A DNA stretch of 64,000 nt from Azospirillum sp. SYSU D00513 (GTDB lineage: Bacteria; Pseudomonadota; Alphaproteobacteria; Azospirillales; Azospirillaceae). Below the pieces are notes generated by a model that worked only from the letters and a program-made list of their open reading frames with translations, did not search any database and was not told the origin of the DNA. This document shows positions 36,152-44,608 of the stretch, piece by piece. Position 1 is the first letter of the stretch, and each line of letters opens with the position of its first letter. The stretch lies in contig NZ_JAFIQV010000033.1 in assembly GCF_017356015.1 (NCBI RefSeq), positions 17,966-81,965 of the forward strand, given 5' to 3'. Made by a program: the position numbers and the translations under genes.

Positions 36152-37075
36152 CTAGGCCAGGAATTCCCGCCAGAAAGCCACTAGTTCCGCCTCCATTCGG
36201 GCAAGGGTGTAAGCCGCGGCCGTCATGCGCCCGGCGGCGATCCGTGCCGCCGCGGTGCCGTCGACCACGGCCTTGATGCAGGCATCCAGTTGCTCGGCAG
36301 CAGCCTCCAATTCATCCTCCGGTGCCCAGAACCCGTTCTGCGGGGCGGCATACTCACGGCCACCGATGCCATCGAAGCCTGCCACGGCACAGCCGCAGGA
36401 CATCGCCTCCAGAGCCGACATGCCAACCCCTTCGAAACGGGCCAAGGACAGGAATATGGCGGAACGTCCCAGCACCTCCGTGACCGTCGCCTCTGGCGCC
36501 CCCTGCAGAATGGCCCAGCGGACCTGCCTCCATCGAGGATTCGCACGCAGAAGATCCCGGATAAAGTCATGCTCAATCGGACGTTTCCGGGGCATGACGG
36601 CGATCTGCAGTGCTTTTTCCAATGGGCGGAATCGTTCCTGGTCAATGGAAAGATGCACCGTGGCAACCGGCAGGCCAGGAAACCGGTGTCGCATGAAAGC
36701 AGCGATGACCTCTCCCGTCGTCACCGCCGCTGAAACGCCGAACTCCCGATAATCCGACGCGTCCCCCAAGCCCTTGGGAATGTAGAAATGGTTCTGACAC
36801 AGCACGACCTTGCGGGCAGCATGGCCAGCCCAGGACCGCAGGGTGCCATTGACGTCCTCACCTATCACCAGAACATCGTCGGCACCGGCATGAATGTGCC
36901 GGGCGGCCAGGATCGGAACGTCTGGAGCTGGGAACCAAGTGGGAGGCTCGGCGACGTTATGGACGATGGACGCATCGAACCCATGCCGTCGCAGGGCTGC
37001 CACATGCTGGTAGGCAACCTTGATGCCGCCGTTCATGCCGCTTTGCGACGTCAGGAAGTAAATACGCTTGGCCAT
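36152..37075 (-). CDS. Glycosyltransferase family 4
   Basis: A 307-residue GT4 enzyme beginning MAKRIYFLTSQSGMNGGIKV. VVLCQNHFYIPKGL lies in the N-domain. The donor domain contains GRSAIFLSLARFEGVGMSA then LEAMSCGCAVAGFDGIGG, the EX7E acceptor loop. The open frame extends 114 codons upstream, but that region overlaps the motif cluster and is not protein-like, so ATG 37075 is used. Shorter than most GT4 enzymes. Same direction as the gene at 35251. Confidence 0.83.
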   Translation of the reverse strand: MAKRIYFLTSQSGMNGGIKVAYQHVAALRRHGFDASIVHNVAEPPTWFPAPDVPILAARHIHAGADDVLVIGEDVNGTLRSWAGHAARKVVLCQNHFYIPKGLGDASDYREFGVSAAVTTGEVIAAFMRHRFPGLPVATVHLSIDQERFRPLEKALQIAVMPRKRPIEHDFIRDLLRANPRWRQVRWAILQGAPEATVTEVLGRSAIFLSLARFEGVGMSALEAMSCGCAVAGFDGIGGREYAAPQNGFWAPEDELEAAAEQLDACIKAVVDGTAAARIAAGRMTAAAYTLARMEAELVAFWREFLA

Positions 37076-37230
37076 GACCGTTCGATTCAGGAAAGGGGCG
37101 CCCGAGCACGGACGGACATCGTTGCTAGGACAGCATCCTGCCTGCCGGGCCGGGTTGCAGGCTAGCGCATCCGCCGCTCCTTTGACACGGCGGCCATGCC
37201 TCTTCCGTGAAGGCCGCTCCAGCCAAGCGC

Positions 37231-37471
37231 CCTTTTGCCCATTTGGTTGTTTGTGAACTTGCCCTATTGAGTGAAGCCTTTGCTCCGTCGGCGGTGCCAG
37301 CCTTCCGGTTTTCTCCATGATCCACCCAATCAAACCCTCTGGGCATGCGGCCTCTTGCCCAAGCGGCCTTTTGGCAGCCGTTTCATCGGAAAAGCCGGCT
37401 GGCACGCCGCCAAACACGTCGAATGCCCCCGATCCTGATGCGCGTTTGCCTGATGTGCAGTGACTTGCCCA
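37231..37471. repeat. Second cluster of CTTGCCC-type motifs
   Basis: CCTTTTGCCCA (37231), ACTTGCCCT (37257), CCTCTTGCCC (37351) and ACTTGCCCA (37463) share the core of the repeats upstream of parA, 3.3 kb away. They fill the region upstream of the GT4 gene at 37075 and reach the end of the DUF1612-like gene. They may be further centromere sites or plasmid iterons. Confidence 0.5.
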
Positions 37472-37472
37472 C

Positions 37473-38705
37473 TTAACGCCCAGCCGGGAGGAAACTCAGA
37501 TCGGCCGCCCAGAACCGCTCGCCGGCCTGCCCGGCGATGTCCTGGACGACGCCGGCCTTGGCGAGCTGCTCGGTGAGCAGGTGGGCGCCCCGCAAGGAGA
37601 GCCCGAACCGCTCGGCCCAATCGCCGGCGACCCGGCTCACGGTGAAAGCCGGGCGCTCGTGCAGCCAGGGCAGCAGGTCGGGCAGGCGCGAGTTGCTGCG
37701 CCGGGCCAGCGGGGCGATACGCTCCTCCCAGCGCTCCTGCACGAGGTCGAGGTGGCGCAGGCGCTCGAGTTCGTGCCCCACGAGGTCCTGGACGGTGCCG
37801 AGAAACCAAGCGGTCCAGGCGGCCTCGGTTCCTTCGAGCGCCAGCCGGTAGCCGGTGACGTCGCGCGCCAGGGCGGGGGTGAGGGCCGGCCAGGCGAAGT
37901 GCAGCCGGCAGGCGACTTGGATCAGGCCCGGGGCGGCGAGCCAGACGACGATGCTCCACCAGGAGGTCTCCGTGCGGCCGGCGGTCAGGGCGGCGATCGC
38001 GTCGTCGTCGGCGTGGCCGCGCCGCTCGGGGCGGCCGGGGTCGGGGCGGCGGGCGAGGCCGCGGATTGCCGCGGCGGCGCCGAGCAGGCCGGGGTGAGTG
38101 GCGAGCGCCTCCTCCACGGCCGCCAGAGCGGCGCGGCCATCGGCGCGGCGGGCGTCAGAGGGCGGCACCGGGCGCCCGAGCTGCGCGACGTTCCAGCGAC
38201 GGTGCAGCTCGTCGAGCCAGCCCGAGGTCCAGGGCGGCAGCGGCCGGGCTACGGGCGTCGGCACCGGCTCCTCCTCCGGGTCCTCCCGGTCCGCGTCCAT
38301 GCCGTCCAGGTCAACGCTGTCCAGGGCGGCGATGGCGGCGCGCGTGGCGGCCACGAGATCATCGGCGGTGCCGTCCGGGCGCGCGCGGTGGGCGGTGGGC
38401 CGTGGTCCGGGTGTCGGGTCGGGCGTGGCGGTCGCGGTCAGGCCGAGCGGCAGCTGGGCGAGGAGGCCGCTGAGCAGGGCGGCGCGCAGGGCCTCGCCGT
38501 TCGCCTGGTCGGGGGCGGCCAGGGCGCGCTGGAAGTCGTGCGGGTCGAGCCGGTGGCCGTCGAGGTGGACGAGGGCGGCGGCGGCGCGGCGGGCGGAGTC
38601 GCAGCGGGCGCGGTGTCGGCGGGCGGGGTCGCTCAGGGCCTGGTCGAGGCGGCCCAGCGCGCGCTCGGCGGCGAGCAGGGCGGGCAGCAGGGGATCGGCG
38701 CGCAT
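37473..38705 (-). CDS. DUF1612-like helix-turn-helix protein (RHE_PE00001-like)
   Basis: A 410-residue Ala/Arg/Pro-rich protein. The start LLPALLAAERALGRLDQALS with a LVHLDGHRLDPHDFQRALA segment resembles proteins found on rhizobial and azospirillar plasmids (RHE_PE00001 family). The C-terminal about 75 residues (RLPDLLPWLHERPAFTVSRV then FGLSLRGAHLLTEQLAKAGV) look like the DUF1612 helix-turn-helix. Function is not established; DNA binding is inferred. ATG 38705 is preferred over ATG 38768 and 38816. It is divergent from the recombinase gene, as is common for plasmid accessory pairs. Confidence 0.6.
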   Translation of the reverse strand: MRADPLLPALLAAERALGRLDQALSDPARRHRARCDSARRAAAALVHLDGHRLDPHDFQRALAAPDQANGEALRAALLSGLLAQLPLGLTATATPDPTPGPRPTAHRARPDGTADDLVAATRAAIAALDSVDLDGMDADREDPEEEPVPTPVARPLPPWTSGWLDELHRRWNVAQLGRPVPPSDARRADGRAALAAVEEALATHPGLLGAAAAIRGLARRPDPGRPERRGHADDDAIAALTAGRTETSWWSIVVWLAAPGLIQVACRLHFAWPALTPALARDVTGYRLALEGTEAAWTAWFLGTVQDLVGHELERLRHLDLVQERWEERIAPLARRSNSRLPDLLPWLHERPAFTVSRVAGDWAERFGLSLRGAHLLTEQLAKAGVVQDIAGQAGERFWAADLSFLPAGR

Positions 38706-38900
38706 GGGGTCCCGGCGGAAGGGAGGAAAACGGGCGAATGTAGCGATCTTATATTGCTGCATGGACATCGCGCATCCGAAAAGCGGGGGTCTCCGATATC
38801 GCTGCGATAAGGACACTTATCACCCCGATAGCAAAGCCTCGACCCACCGGCGCCGGCGGGCTACCCTGGCCGCCGCCCCCGTCCCGCCGCGAGCCCCGCC

Positions 38901-40316
38901 ATGCCACCCCGCTCCCGCCCTCCGTCCCTCGCCCCCGCCCGGGCCGCCGCTCCCGGCGCCGGGCCGCCGGCCGCCGCCGGCGCCGCGCCCATTCCCTTCG
39001 CCCACCTGCCGACGCTCTCCGCCGCCGACCTCGGCCGCCTGCGCGCGGCCATCGCCCAGCCCATGGCCGCCGCCACCCGCCGCGCCCGCCTCGGCGACGC
39101 GGGGCTTTTCGTCCGCTGGTGTGCCCAGACCCGAAAGACCGCCCTGCCGGCCAGCCCGGAGACGGTGGTGGCTTTCCTCGCCGCGGCCGCCGCCGACGGG
39201 CGCTCCCCAGCGACGTGCCGCCGCTACCGGGGCTCCATCGCCTGGTGGCACGCCGCCGGCGGATTCCCCAACCCCTGCGCCACGACGGCGGTGGGGGCAC
39301 CCCTGCCCGAGGCGGACCTGTCCGACCCGGCCATGGCGGCGCTGCGCCACTTCCTGGCGGTGGCCCAGCGCGGCCTCGCCCCGGCGACCCTGCGCGCCGT
39401 CCGCGCCGACGCCCGCGTCTTCGCCGCTTGGTGCGGCCGGCACGGCCTGCCCTGGCTCCCCGCCGCGCCGGAGACCGTGCGCCGCTTCCTCCAGGACGCC
39501 GGCGCCTCCCGCACCCCGGCGACGGTCACGCGCTACCTCGCCTCCCTTGCCCTGCTGCACCGCGCCGCCGGCCACCCCAGCCCCACCGACCACTGGAGCG
39601 TCGCCCTCGAGCGCAAGGGCCACGCCCGCGACCGCGGCGCCGCCCAGCGGCAGGCCACCCCCCTGACCGACGCCGTGCTCGATCCGATCCTCGACCGGCT
39701 GGCCGGGGAGGGCGGGCGGTTCCCGTCCGCCATCGCCCTGCGCGATCGGGCGCTGCTGCTGGTCGGGCGCGACACCCTGGCCCGCGCCGACGAGCTGGTG
39801 GCCCTGCGCTGGGGCGACCTGCGGCCGGTCGACCCCGCCGACCCCGAGGCCCGGCCCGGCGAGGGCACCATCCGCATCCGCCGCTCCAAGACCGACCAGG
39901 CCGGGCAGGGTGCGGAGGCCTGGCTCTCGGCCGAGGCCATGGCGGCCCTGGCCGCCTGGCGAGCCGCCGCCCCCCGCTGGCCCGACCCGGCGGGCGGCGC
40001 CCTCACCCGCGAGGGCGAGTTCCTGTTCTGTCACCTGGCGCGCAGCGGCCCCGGCGAGCGCATGAGCACGGCGGCGGTGCGGCGGATCGTGGCGCGCCGG
40101 GCTGGCGAGGCCGACCCGCTGGCCGTCGGCTTTGGCGGGCACAGCCTGCGCGTCGGCGCCGCCCAGGAGCTGCTCGCCGCCGGCGTCGACCTGCCCGGCC
40201 TTATGCAGGCCGGCCGCTGGGCGTCCCCGCGCATGCCGGCCCGCTACACCGAGCAGCTGCGCGCGACCCGCAGCGCCGTTGCCAAGGTGCGCCGCGCGCG
40301 CGAGAAGAGCGACTAA
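38901..40316 (+). CDS. Tyrosine recombinase with duplicated core-binding domain
   Basis: A 471-residue tyrosine recombinase. Catalytic residues in the C-terminal half are Arg 295 (TLARADELVALRWGDL), Lys 330 (RRSKTDQAG), His 414 and Arg 417 (GGHSLRVGA), Trp 440 and Tyr 449 (ARYTEQL). The N-terminal part contains two similar SAM-like core-binding domains, at about residues 59-121 and 163-225, each with an F-x-x-W-C, PETV-x-x-FL and PAT-x-x-R-Y pattern. Normal family members have one. It may resolve plasmid dimers or integrate an element. Upstream lies a GATAAG-GACA-CTTATC dyad at 38806-38821. Confidence 0.85.
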   Translation: MPPRSRPPSLAPARAAAPGAGPPAAAGAAPIPFAHLPTLSAADLGRLRAAIAQPMAAATRRARLGDAGLFVRWCAQTRKTALPASPETVVAFLAAAAADGRSPATCRRYRGSIAWWHAAGGFPNPCATTAVGAPLPEADLSDPAMAALRHFLAVAQRGLAPATLRAVRADARVFAAWCGRHGLPWLPAAPETVRRFLQDAGASRTPATVTRYLASLALLHRAAGHPSPTDHWSVALERKGHARDRGAAQRQATPLTDAVLDPILDRLAGEGGRFPSAIALRDRALLLVGRDTLARADELVALRWGDLRPVDPADPEARPGEGTIRIRRSKTDQAGQGAEAWLSAEAMAALAAWRAAAPRWPDPAGGALTREGEFLFCHLARSGPGERMSTAAVRRIVARRAGEADPLAVGFGGHSLRVGAAQELLAAGVDLPGLMQAGRWASPRMPARYTEQLRATRSAVAKVRRAREKSD

Positions 40317-40618
40317 CCCCTGGCTGGGACGGTTTACGGCGGCCAGTTGGTGGCTCGTTTGGAAAGCAGCGCCCGTTGCACCGGCCTCAAGCCCACAGAT
40401 CTTCGGCGAACCCGGAGCGGTCTATCACGTTGATTACAGCCGCCTCGCCTAACACGAGTCCAGCCAATGATTGAACATTCCGACGAACGATTGAAAACGA
40501 CACACGTCCTCGTGAACTGGACAGTATGCTCCTGTCCGTGCTGCCCCTGGACAACCGCCAGTCAATCACGCATCTTATGCAATATCCGTAATCTGCATGA
40601 TGGGCGGGAGCTTTTCTC
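40317..40618. promoter_or_regulatory. Intergenic region upstream of the Phd-PemK-like module
   Basis: About 300 bp without a gene. ATGCA (40577-40581) and TGCAT (40594-40598) form a dyad 21 bp before the antitoxin ATG, where an autoregulating Phd-type antitoxin would bind. The sequence around 40470-40500 has repeated ATTGAA words. GGGAG lies eight bases before the ATG. Operator assignment is inference. Confidence 0.4.
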
Positions 40619-40873
40619 ATGATCGTCCCAGCGGCTGAGTTTCAGCGCAACATCGGCACCTATCAGGATCGCGCGCTGACTGAACCCGTGTTCGTGACCC
40701 GCAACGGCCGGGAGAAAACCGTGCTGCTGTCGGTTGAGGAGTACCGGCGCCTGAAGCGGCGGGACCGCGAGGCGTTGGCCGTCGAGCAGCTCAGCGATGC
40801 CGAGCTGGCGGCCATCGCCGCGGCATCGGTGCCGGCCGAGTTCAATCACCTCAATGCCGAGTTGGAGGGGTAA
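40619..40873 (+). CDS. Type II antitoxin, Phd/YefM family
   Basis: An 84-residue Phd/YefM antitoxin. The N-terminal FQRNIGTYQDRALTEPVFVT with NGREKTVLLSVEEYRRLKR is the DNA-binding YefM core; the C-terminal tail (DAELAAIAAASVPAEFNHL) would be the toxin-neutralising helix. GTG of the toxin follows directly after the TAA. Represses its own operon and neutralises the toxin. Confidence 0.88.
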   Translation: MIVPAAEFQRNIGTYQDRALTEPVFVTRNGREKTVLLSVEEYRRLKRRDREALAVEQLSDAELAAIAAASVPAEFNHLNAELEG

Positions 40874-41311
40874 GTGCCGCTGCCGTCCCCTCGGCCGGGC
40901 CTCGTCATCTCCTATGCTTATCTGTGGCTGGCCGAGCATCGGCAAGGACAGATCGAAGGCGCGAAGGACCGTCCCTGCGCCATTGTTCTGACGACCGAGA
41001 GCGCGGACGGCGAGACAGTGGTGACCGTCGCCCCGATCACCCATAGCCCACCCCGAGACGAGGCCGCCGCCGTGGAAATCCCGGCCGCGACAAAACAGCG
41101 TCTTGGTCTCGACGCCGAGCGGTCCTGGGTCATCGTCAGCGAGGTCAACCGGTTCGTCTGGGTCGGGCCGGACCTGCGGCCGGTGTCTCGGGACACTCCC
41201 GACCGGTTCGATTATGGGATGCTGCCGCCTGCGTTGTTCACGCGAATCAAGACGCGGTTGATCGAATGCGCCCAGCGGCGGCGGGCTGCTCTGATCATCC
41301 GCGAGGAATAG
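40874..41311 (+). CDS. Type II toxin, PemK/MazF-like
   Basis: A 145-residue protein starting at GTG 40874, right after the antitoxin stop; GGAGGGG supplies the ribosome site. GLVISYAYLWLAEH, DRPCAIVLTTE, VTVAPITHSPP and RSWVIVSEVNRFVWVGPDL match the PemK/MazF-like toxins of alphaproteobacterial plasmids. Such toxins cleave mRNA. It is longer than classic MazF (about 110 residues), like the plasmid-maintenance subgroup. Toxicity not tested. Confidence 0.75.
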   Translation: MPLPSPRPGLVISYAYLWLAEHRQGQIEGAKDRPCAIVLTTESADGETVVTVAPITHSPPRDEAAAVEIPAATKQRLGLDAERSWVIVSEVNRFVWVGPDLRPVSRDTPDRFDYGMLPPALFTRIKTRLIECAQRRRAALIIREE

Positions 41312-41441
41312 GGCTCCAGAAACGCCCAGCCGGTCTCGAAGCCCGCAGCCAAGAAACGGTCGGTCCGGTCGTCCCCTCCCGTCTCCTTCCCCAACTCCCG
41401 ACCAGGAACCCCATCGTCTCACCGAGTGCGGGCCGGCGCCC

Positions 41442-41963
41442 ATGATCTCGGGCCGCTACACTTACCCGTGGGCCACCGTGGCCCGCAGCCTTGATCGGAA
41501 CGGCTCGCAACGCCCGGACGGTGGGCCCTGGACCGGCCCGGCTCTGGCGCGCGCCGTGCGCCGTCTGGCCCGCGACGGCTTTGTCGATGAAGCCGTGCTG
41601 GAGCGGACGCCGCGCCGGCGTGACAGCGACAACCTGGCGCCCCTGGTCGTCATGGCGGTGAAGACATTGGAGCACCCGACGCTGACCAAGGTTGCCCGGC
41701 ACTTTGAGGGCCTGCACTGCCGGACGCCGCGGGGTGAAACCCGGTGGTCGGTCTCGTCCGTGCAGAACCTGCTGGGGCAGGCCGTTGCGCAGAGGCTGCT
41801 GGAAGACCGCCTCCGTCCCACGCCGAATGCGCCACGCCGACGCGGGCGGCCTCTGAAGTCGCTCAAGCCACATCAACAAGTGCACTCCCCGGGTGATTGC
41901 GCCGGAGGTGGTCTGCGTGTCTGCGGGAGAACGTCGTTTCCCCGGTACCGCTCCTGTCGCTGA
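41442..41963 (+). CDS. Hypothetical protein with recombinase-like segment
   Basis: A 173-residue Arg-rich protein that I do not recognise as a whole. HCRTPRGETRWSVSSVQNLL resembles the segment of serine recombinases that reads GIPTPRGG-W-x-x-S-x-V-x-x-LL, but no serine catalytic domain is present. It begins ISGRYTYPWATVARSLDRNG. The C-terminal 35 residues are low-quality and may be read past the real end. Ribosome site weak. It could be a plasmid accessory protein. Confidence 0.5.
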   Translation: MISGRYTYPWATVARSLDRNGSQRPDGGPWTGPALARAVRRLARDGFVDEAVLERTPRRRDSDNLAPLVVMAVKTLEHPTLTKVARHFEGLHCRTPRGETRWSVSSVQNLLGQAVAQRLLEDRLRPTPNAPRRRGRPLKSLKPHQQVHSPGDCAGGGLRVCGRTSFPRYRSCR

Positions 41964-42169
41964 TAACGAACACGCAACGCTTCGAATGCTTTTTTGGTCA
42001 TCGTCACATATCTCCATTAAGGCCTGCGGTCGGAGAGCGGGCTGCAAGTGGAAAGGGCGGCCCTTGTATCTGGGGTGGCGTCTCAGGAGTCAGTGCAGTA
42101 GCCCGGGGTTCGATACCTTTTTTGCGACCGCAAGGTTGGCTTGGTTGTGCCGTGGTTGCAGCGCCGGTA

Positions 42170-42562
42170 TTACCCGGTGACGAAATGCCGGATGCATCGG
42201 AACCCTGCGATGTCGCTTTCTGTTTGCACAGTCGTTTCGGACGCTCTTTTTTGTTGGTTGCACGCCACAGAGCGTGTGCGGAATATCCCAAATGTTATTC
42301 CTGAAAAGGCGTCCTCCTTCTCGGAAAATATCGCCAGAATGTCTTGTAGGGAGTAGCCTTGAATCAGCGCGCGATTGGTTTGCGCTGCAAGGCGCTGCAC
42401 CGCCATCGTGGCCGTGTACATATCGGGAGGCATCTTAGGCAGCTCCCCAAGGTGTATGCCAATCTCCTCTACAACATCTCGTTTCACTAATTTTGCTATC
42501 CGGAGTGCTCGCGAAATGAACCTGATCGTGGGCAGATCGTAGCCACCCAATGACGGTGACAC
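42170..42562 (-). CDS. Hypothetical protein
   Basis: A 130-residue frame starting at GTG. The middle DMYTATMAVQRLAAQTNRAL followed by IQGYSLQDILAIFSEKEDAF reads like a genuine amphipathic helical protein, and the region is less GC-rich than its surroundings, so a shadow is less likely. No family recognised and no clear ribosome site. The C-terminal 30 residues are less convincing. Confidence 0.45.
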   Translation of the reverse strand: MSPSLGGYDLPTIRFISRALRIAKLVKRDVVEEIGIHLGELPKMPPDMYTATMAVQRLAAQTNRALIQGYSLQDILAIFSEKEDAFSGITFGIFRTRSVACNQQKRASETTVQTESDIAGFRCIRHFVTG

Positions 42563-42744
42563 AGCACCGGCTAACGGCCCCGTCAGGGCATCTTTCGCGA
42601 AATGTGAGCGTGGAGCCTACGCGAGCGAAGAGCGCCTGCATCTCCTCGATATCCGCGATCTGTGCGCGAATATGAGCCGATTATGTGTCGCAAGATAGCT
42701 TGCAAATAACGCATGAAATGGCTCAGCACCAGTAGCCCACTTTC

Positions 42745-42832
42745 CCATGGCGTACCGGACCCCCCCGTCCGGTACGCCATGGCAGCGACCAGGGCCTTCC
42801 CCAAGGGTACCGGACCCCCCCCATCCGGTACC
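42745..42832. repeat. Two hairpins with poly-C loops
   Basis: 42745-42782 is a perfect 16-bp inverted repeat (CCATGGCGTACCGGAC / GTCCGGTACGCCATGG) with a six-C loop. 42806-42832 is a 9-bp inverted repeat (GGTACCGGA / TCCGGTACC) with an eight-C loop ending in A. Both share GTACCGGA, a C run and TCCGGTAC. They stand just left of the IS5-family remnant. C-tracts of differing length hint at slippage. Confidence 0.8.
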
Positions 42833-42849
42833 TGTGGCTATATTCATAG

Positions 42850-43700
42850 TACTGGACCCAAAGCGGCCGGGAATGGACGCCCGCCGGCACCGGCCGGAGG
42901 GACCGGCCGCGGGCCTACTCAGACGTTGCCATAGAGACCGGGGTCATGCTGCGCTTGGACTTCGGCCGCCCGTGGCGGCAGACAGAGGGTCTGCTGCGCT
43001 CCATCGTGCAGATCCTCTGTCTGGAGCTGCCGGTTCCAGACTACACCACGTTGGCCCGACGCAGTGCCCGCCTGTCGTTGGCGACCGCGTTGGTGAAGCC
43101 GAATGGCCCCGTGACTGTGGTGATCGATAGCTCAGGTCTGAAGATAGTTGGCGCGGGCGTATGGCAGCTGGAAAAGCACGGCGGCAAAGTGCGTCGGAGC
43201 TGGCGCAAGCTGCACATCGCCGTCGATCCGGACAGCGGAAACATCCTGGCCGCGGAGCTGACCACGACCGAGGACGGCGACGCCTCCCAGGTCGGCCCCT
43301 TGCTCAACCAGATCCCCGGCCCGGTCACCGTCTTTTTGGCGGATGGTGCCTACGACGGAGACCCCGTCTACCATGCCGTTGCCGACCGGCACCCCAATGC
43401 CGCGGTGATCATCCCGCCCCGCGGCACGGCGGTGCCGGGGAAGACGGCCGAGATCGCTCCCACTCAGCGCGACCACCATATCCAGCAGATCGCCGAGAAG
43501 GGCCGAATGAGCTGGCAGAGAGCGACCGGCTATGGAAGGCGCGCCCTCGTGGAAACCGCCTTCTTCCGCTAAAGTTTGTCATCGGACGGAGCCTCCGGGC
43601 CAGGATTCTGCCCGCTCAGAAAGCCGAAACCCGCGTCGCCTGCGCCTTCCTCAATCGGATGACCAGCCTCGGCATGCCGGTCTCACGCAAGTTCGCCTGA
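42850..43700 (+). pseudogene. IS5-family transposase, truncated and frameshifted
   Basis: The protein reads YSDVAIETGVMLRLDFGRPW, then VTVVIDSSGLKIVG (first catalytic Asp), VFLADGAYDGDP (second Asp), and on to ALVETAFFR, ending at a stop at 43572. The sequence resumes in another frame as LKFVIGRSLRARILPAQKAE down to SLGMPVSRKFA at 43700, so one base was lost near 43571. The N-terminal about 50 residues of a full IS5 transposase are missing: an in-frame stop lies at 42847. The element is dead. Confidence 0.8.
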
Positions 43701-43934
43701 AACCCGAGAGATAGCAGGCAGTTTGCCCGCAGTCCGATTTGCGCAACAAGGCTCGTCGATTTGGCTGATGTCGGAGGTTTCATCACAGGCAAAGCCGAGC
43801 CTCCCAGCGAGACGCCGGCCGCCGCGTGATCCAGCAATCCCCATTTAAATGTAGTGACGTGCCTACACACTCTGTTGACTGCGCTCGATGAATGTAGCAT
43901 CGCGCCATCACTGGGGTATGAGGAGGGAAAGCTG

Positions 43935-44192
43935 ATGGGACGAACCATGTCTAGCCGGGAGTTCAACCAGAACCCCAGTGAGGCAAAGCGGGCCGCCGAG
44001 GACGGGCCGGTGATCGTCACCGATCGGGGAGAACCAGCCTTTGTTCTGCTCCGATATGACGCCTACCGGCGCCTTTCCGCCGACCTGGGCGGCTCGATTG
44101 TTGAGCTGCTGCGGCAGGATGGTCCGGAGCACGATTTCGACTTCGAGCCGCTGCGGATCGGCGACGTTGCCCGGTCGGCGACCTTCGATTGA
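43935..44192 (+). CDS. Type II antitoxin, Phd/YefM family
   Basis: An 85-residue antitoxin. MSSREFNQNPSEAKRAAEDG and PVIVTDRGEPAFVLLRYDAY are the Phd/YefM DNA-binding core; the C-terminal LRQDGPEHDFDFEPLRIGD should contact the toxin. ATG 43935 has AGGAGG eight bases upstream. The toxin ATG overlaps the stop (TGATG). A TGTAG-N8-CTACA dyad at 43849-43866 may be the operator. Confidence 0.88.
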   Translation: MGRTMSSREFNQNPSEAKRAAEDGPVIVTDRGEPAFVLLRYDAYRRLSADLGGSIVELLRQDGPEHDFDFEPLRIGDVARSATFD

Positions 44193-44608
44193 TGTTCCTG
44201 CTCGACACCAACGCCATCTCGGAACTGCGACGGCCGGCCCGTGCGAACCCTGGTTTGTTAGCCTGGGCGATGAGTACGGCGCCAATTGACATGTTCATCT
44301 CGGCCATTACCCTTCTCGAGATCGAACTTGGCGCAGCGCTCGTTGGGCGCAGGGATGCAGCTCAGGGCACCGCTTTGCGGACGTGGATCGACAGCCAAGT
44401 GATACTTGCGTTCCGTGATCGGATATTGCCGGTTGATGCGGATGTGGCGCAGCGGTATGCCACCCTCCATGTTCCCGACCCGCGCCCACAAAGTGACAGC
44501 CTGATCGCGGCCACCGCGCTGGTTCATCGCTTGACCGTCGTGACCCGCAACGTGCGTGATTTCGAGCCGATGGGCGTGCCGTTGCTCAACCCTTGGAGCA
44601 GCAGCTGA
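44192..44608 (+). CDS. vapC: PIN-domain toxin, VapC-like
   Basis: A 138-residue PIN-domain ribonuclease. MFLLDTNAISELRRP gives the first acidic residue (Asp 5); ISAITLLEIELGAAL the second (Glu); DPRPQSDSLIAATALVHRL the third, near the C-terminus; and VTRNVRDFE a fourth. VapC toxins cut tRNA or rRNA unless bound by antitoxin. It is translationally coupled to its Phd-type partner. Confidence 0.92.
   Translation: MFLLDTNAISELRRPARANPGLLAWAMSTAPIDMFISAITLLEIELGAALVGRRDAAQGTALRTWIDSQVILAFRDRILPVDADVAQRYATLHVPDPRPQSDSLIAATALVHRLTVVTRNVRDFEPMGVPLLNPWSSS

Noticed and set aside
42060..42125. tRNA-like GGGGTTCGATACC T-loop motif
   Set aside because: No matching acceptor stem, anticodon arm or D-arm can be formed around it; coincidental.
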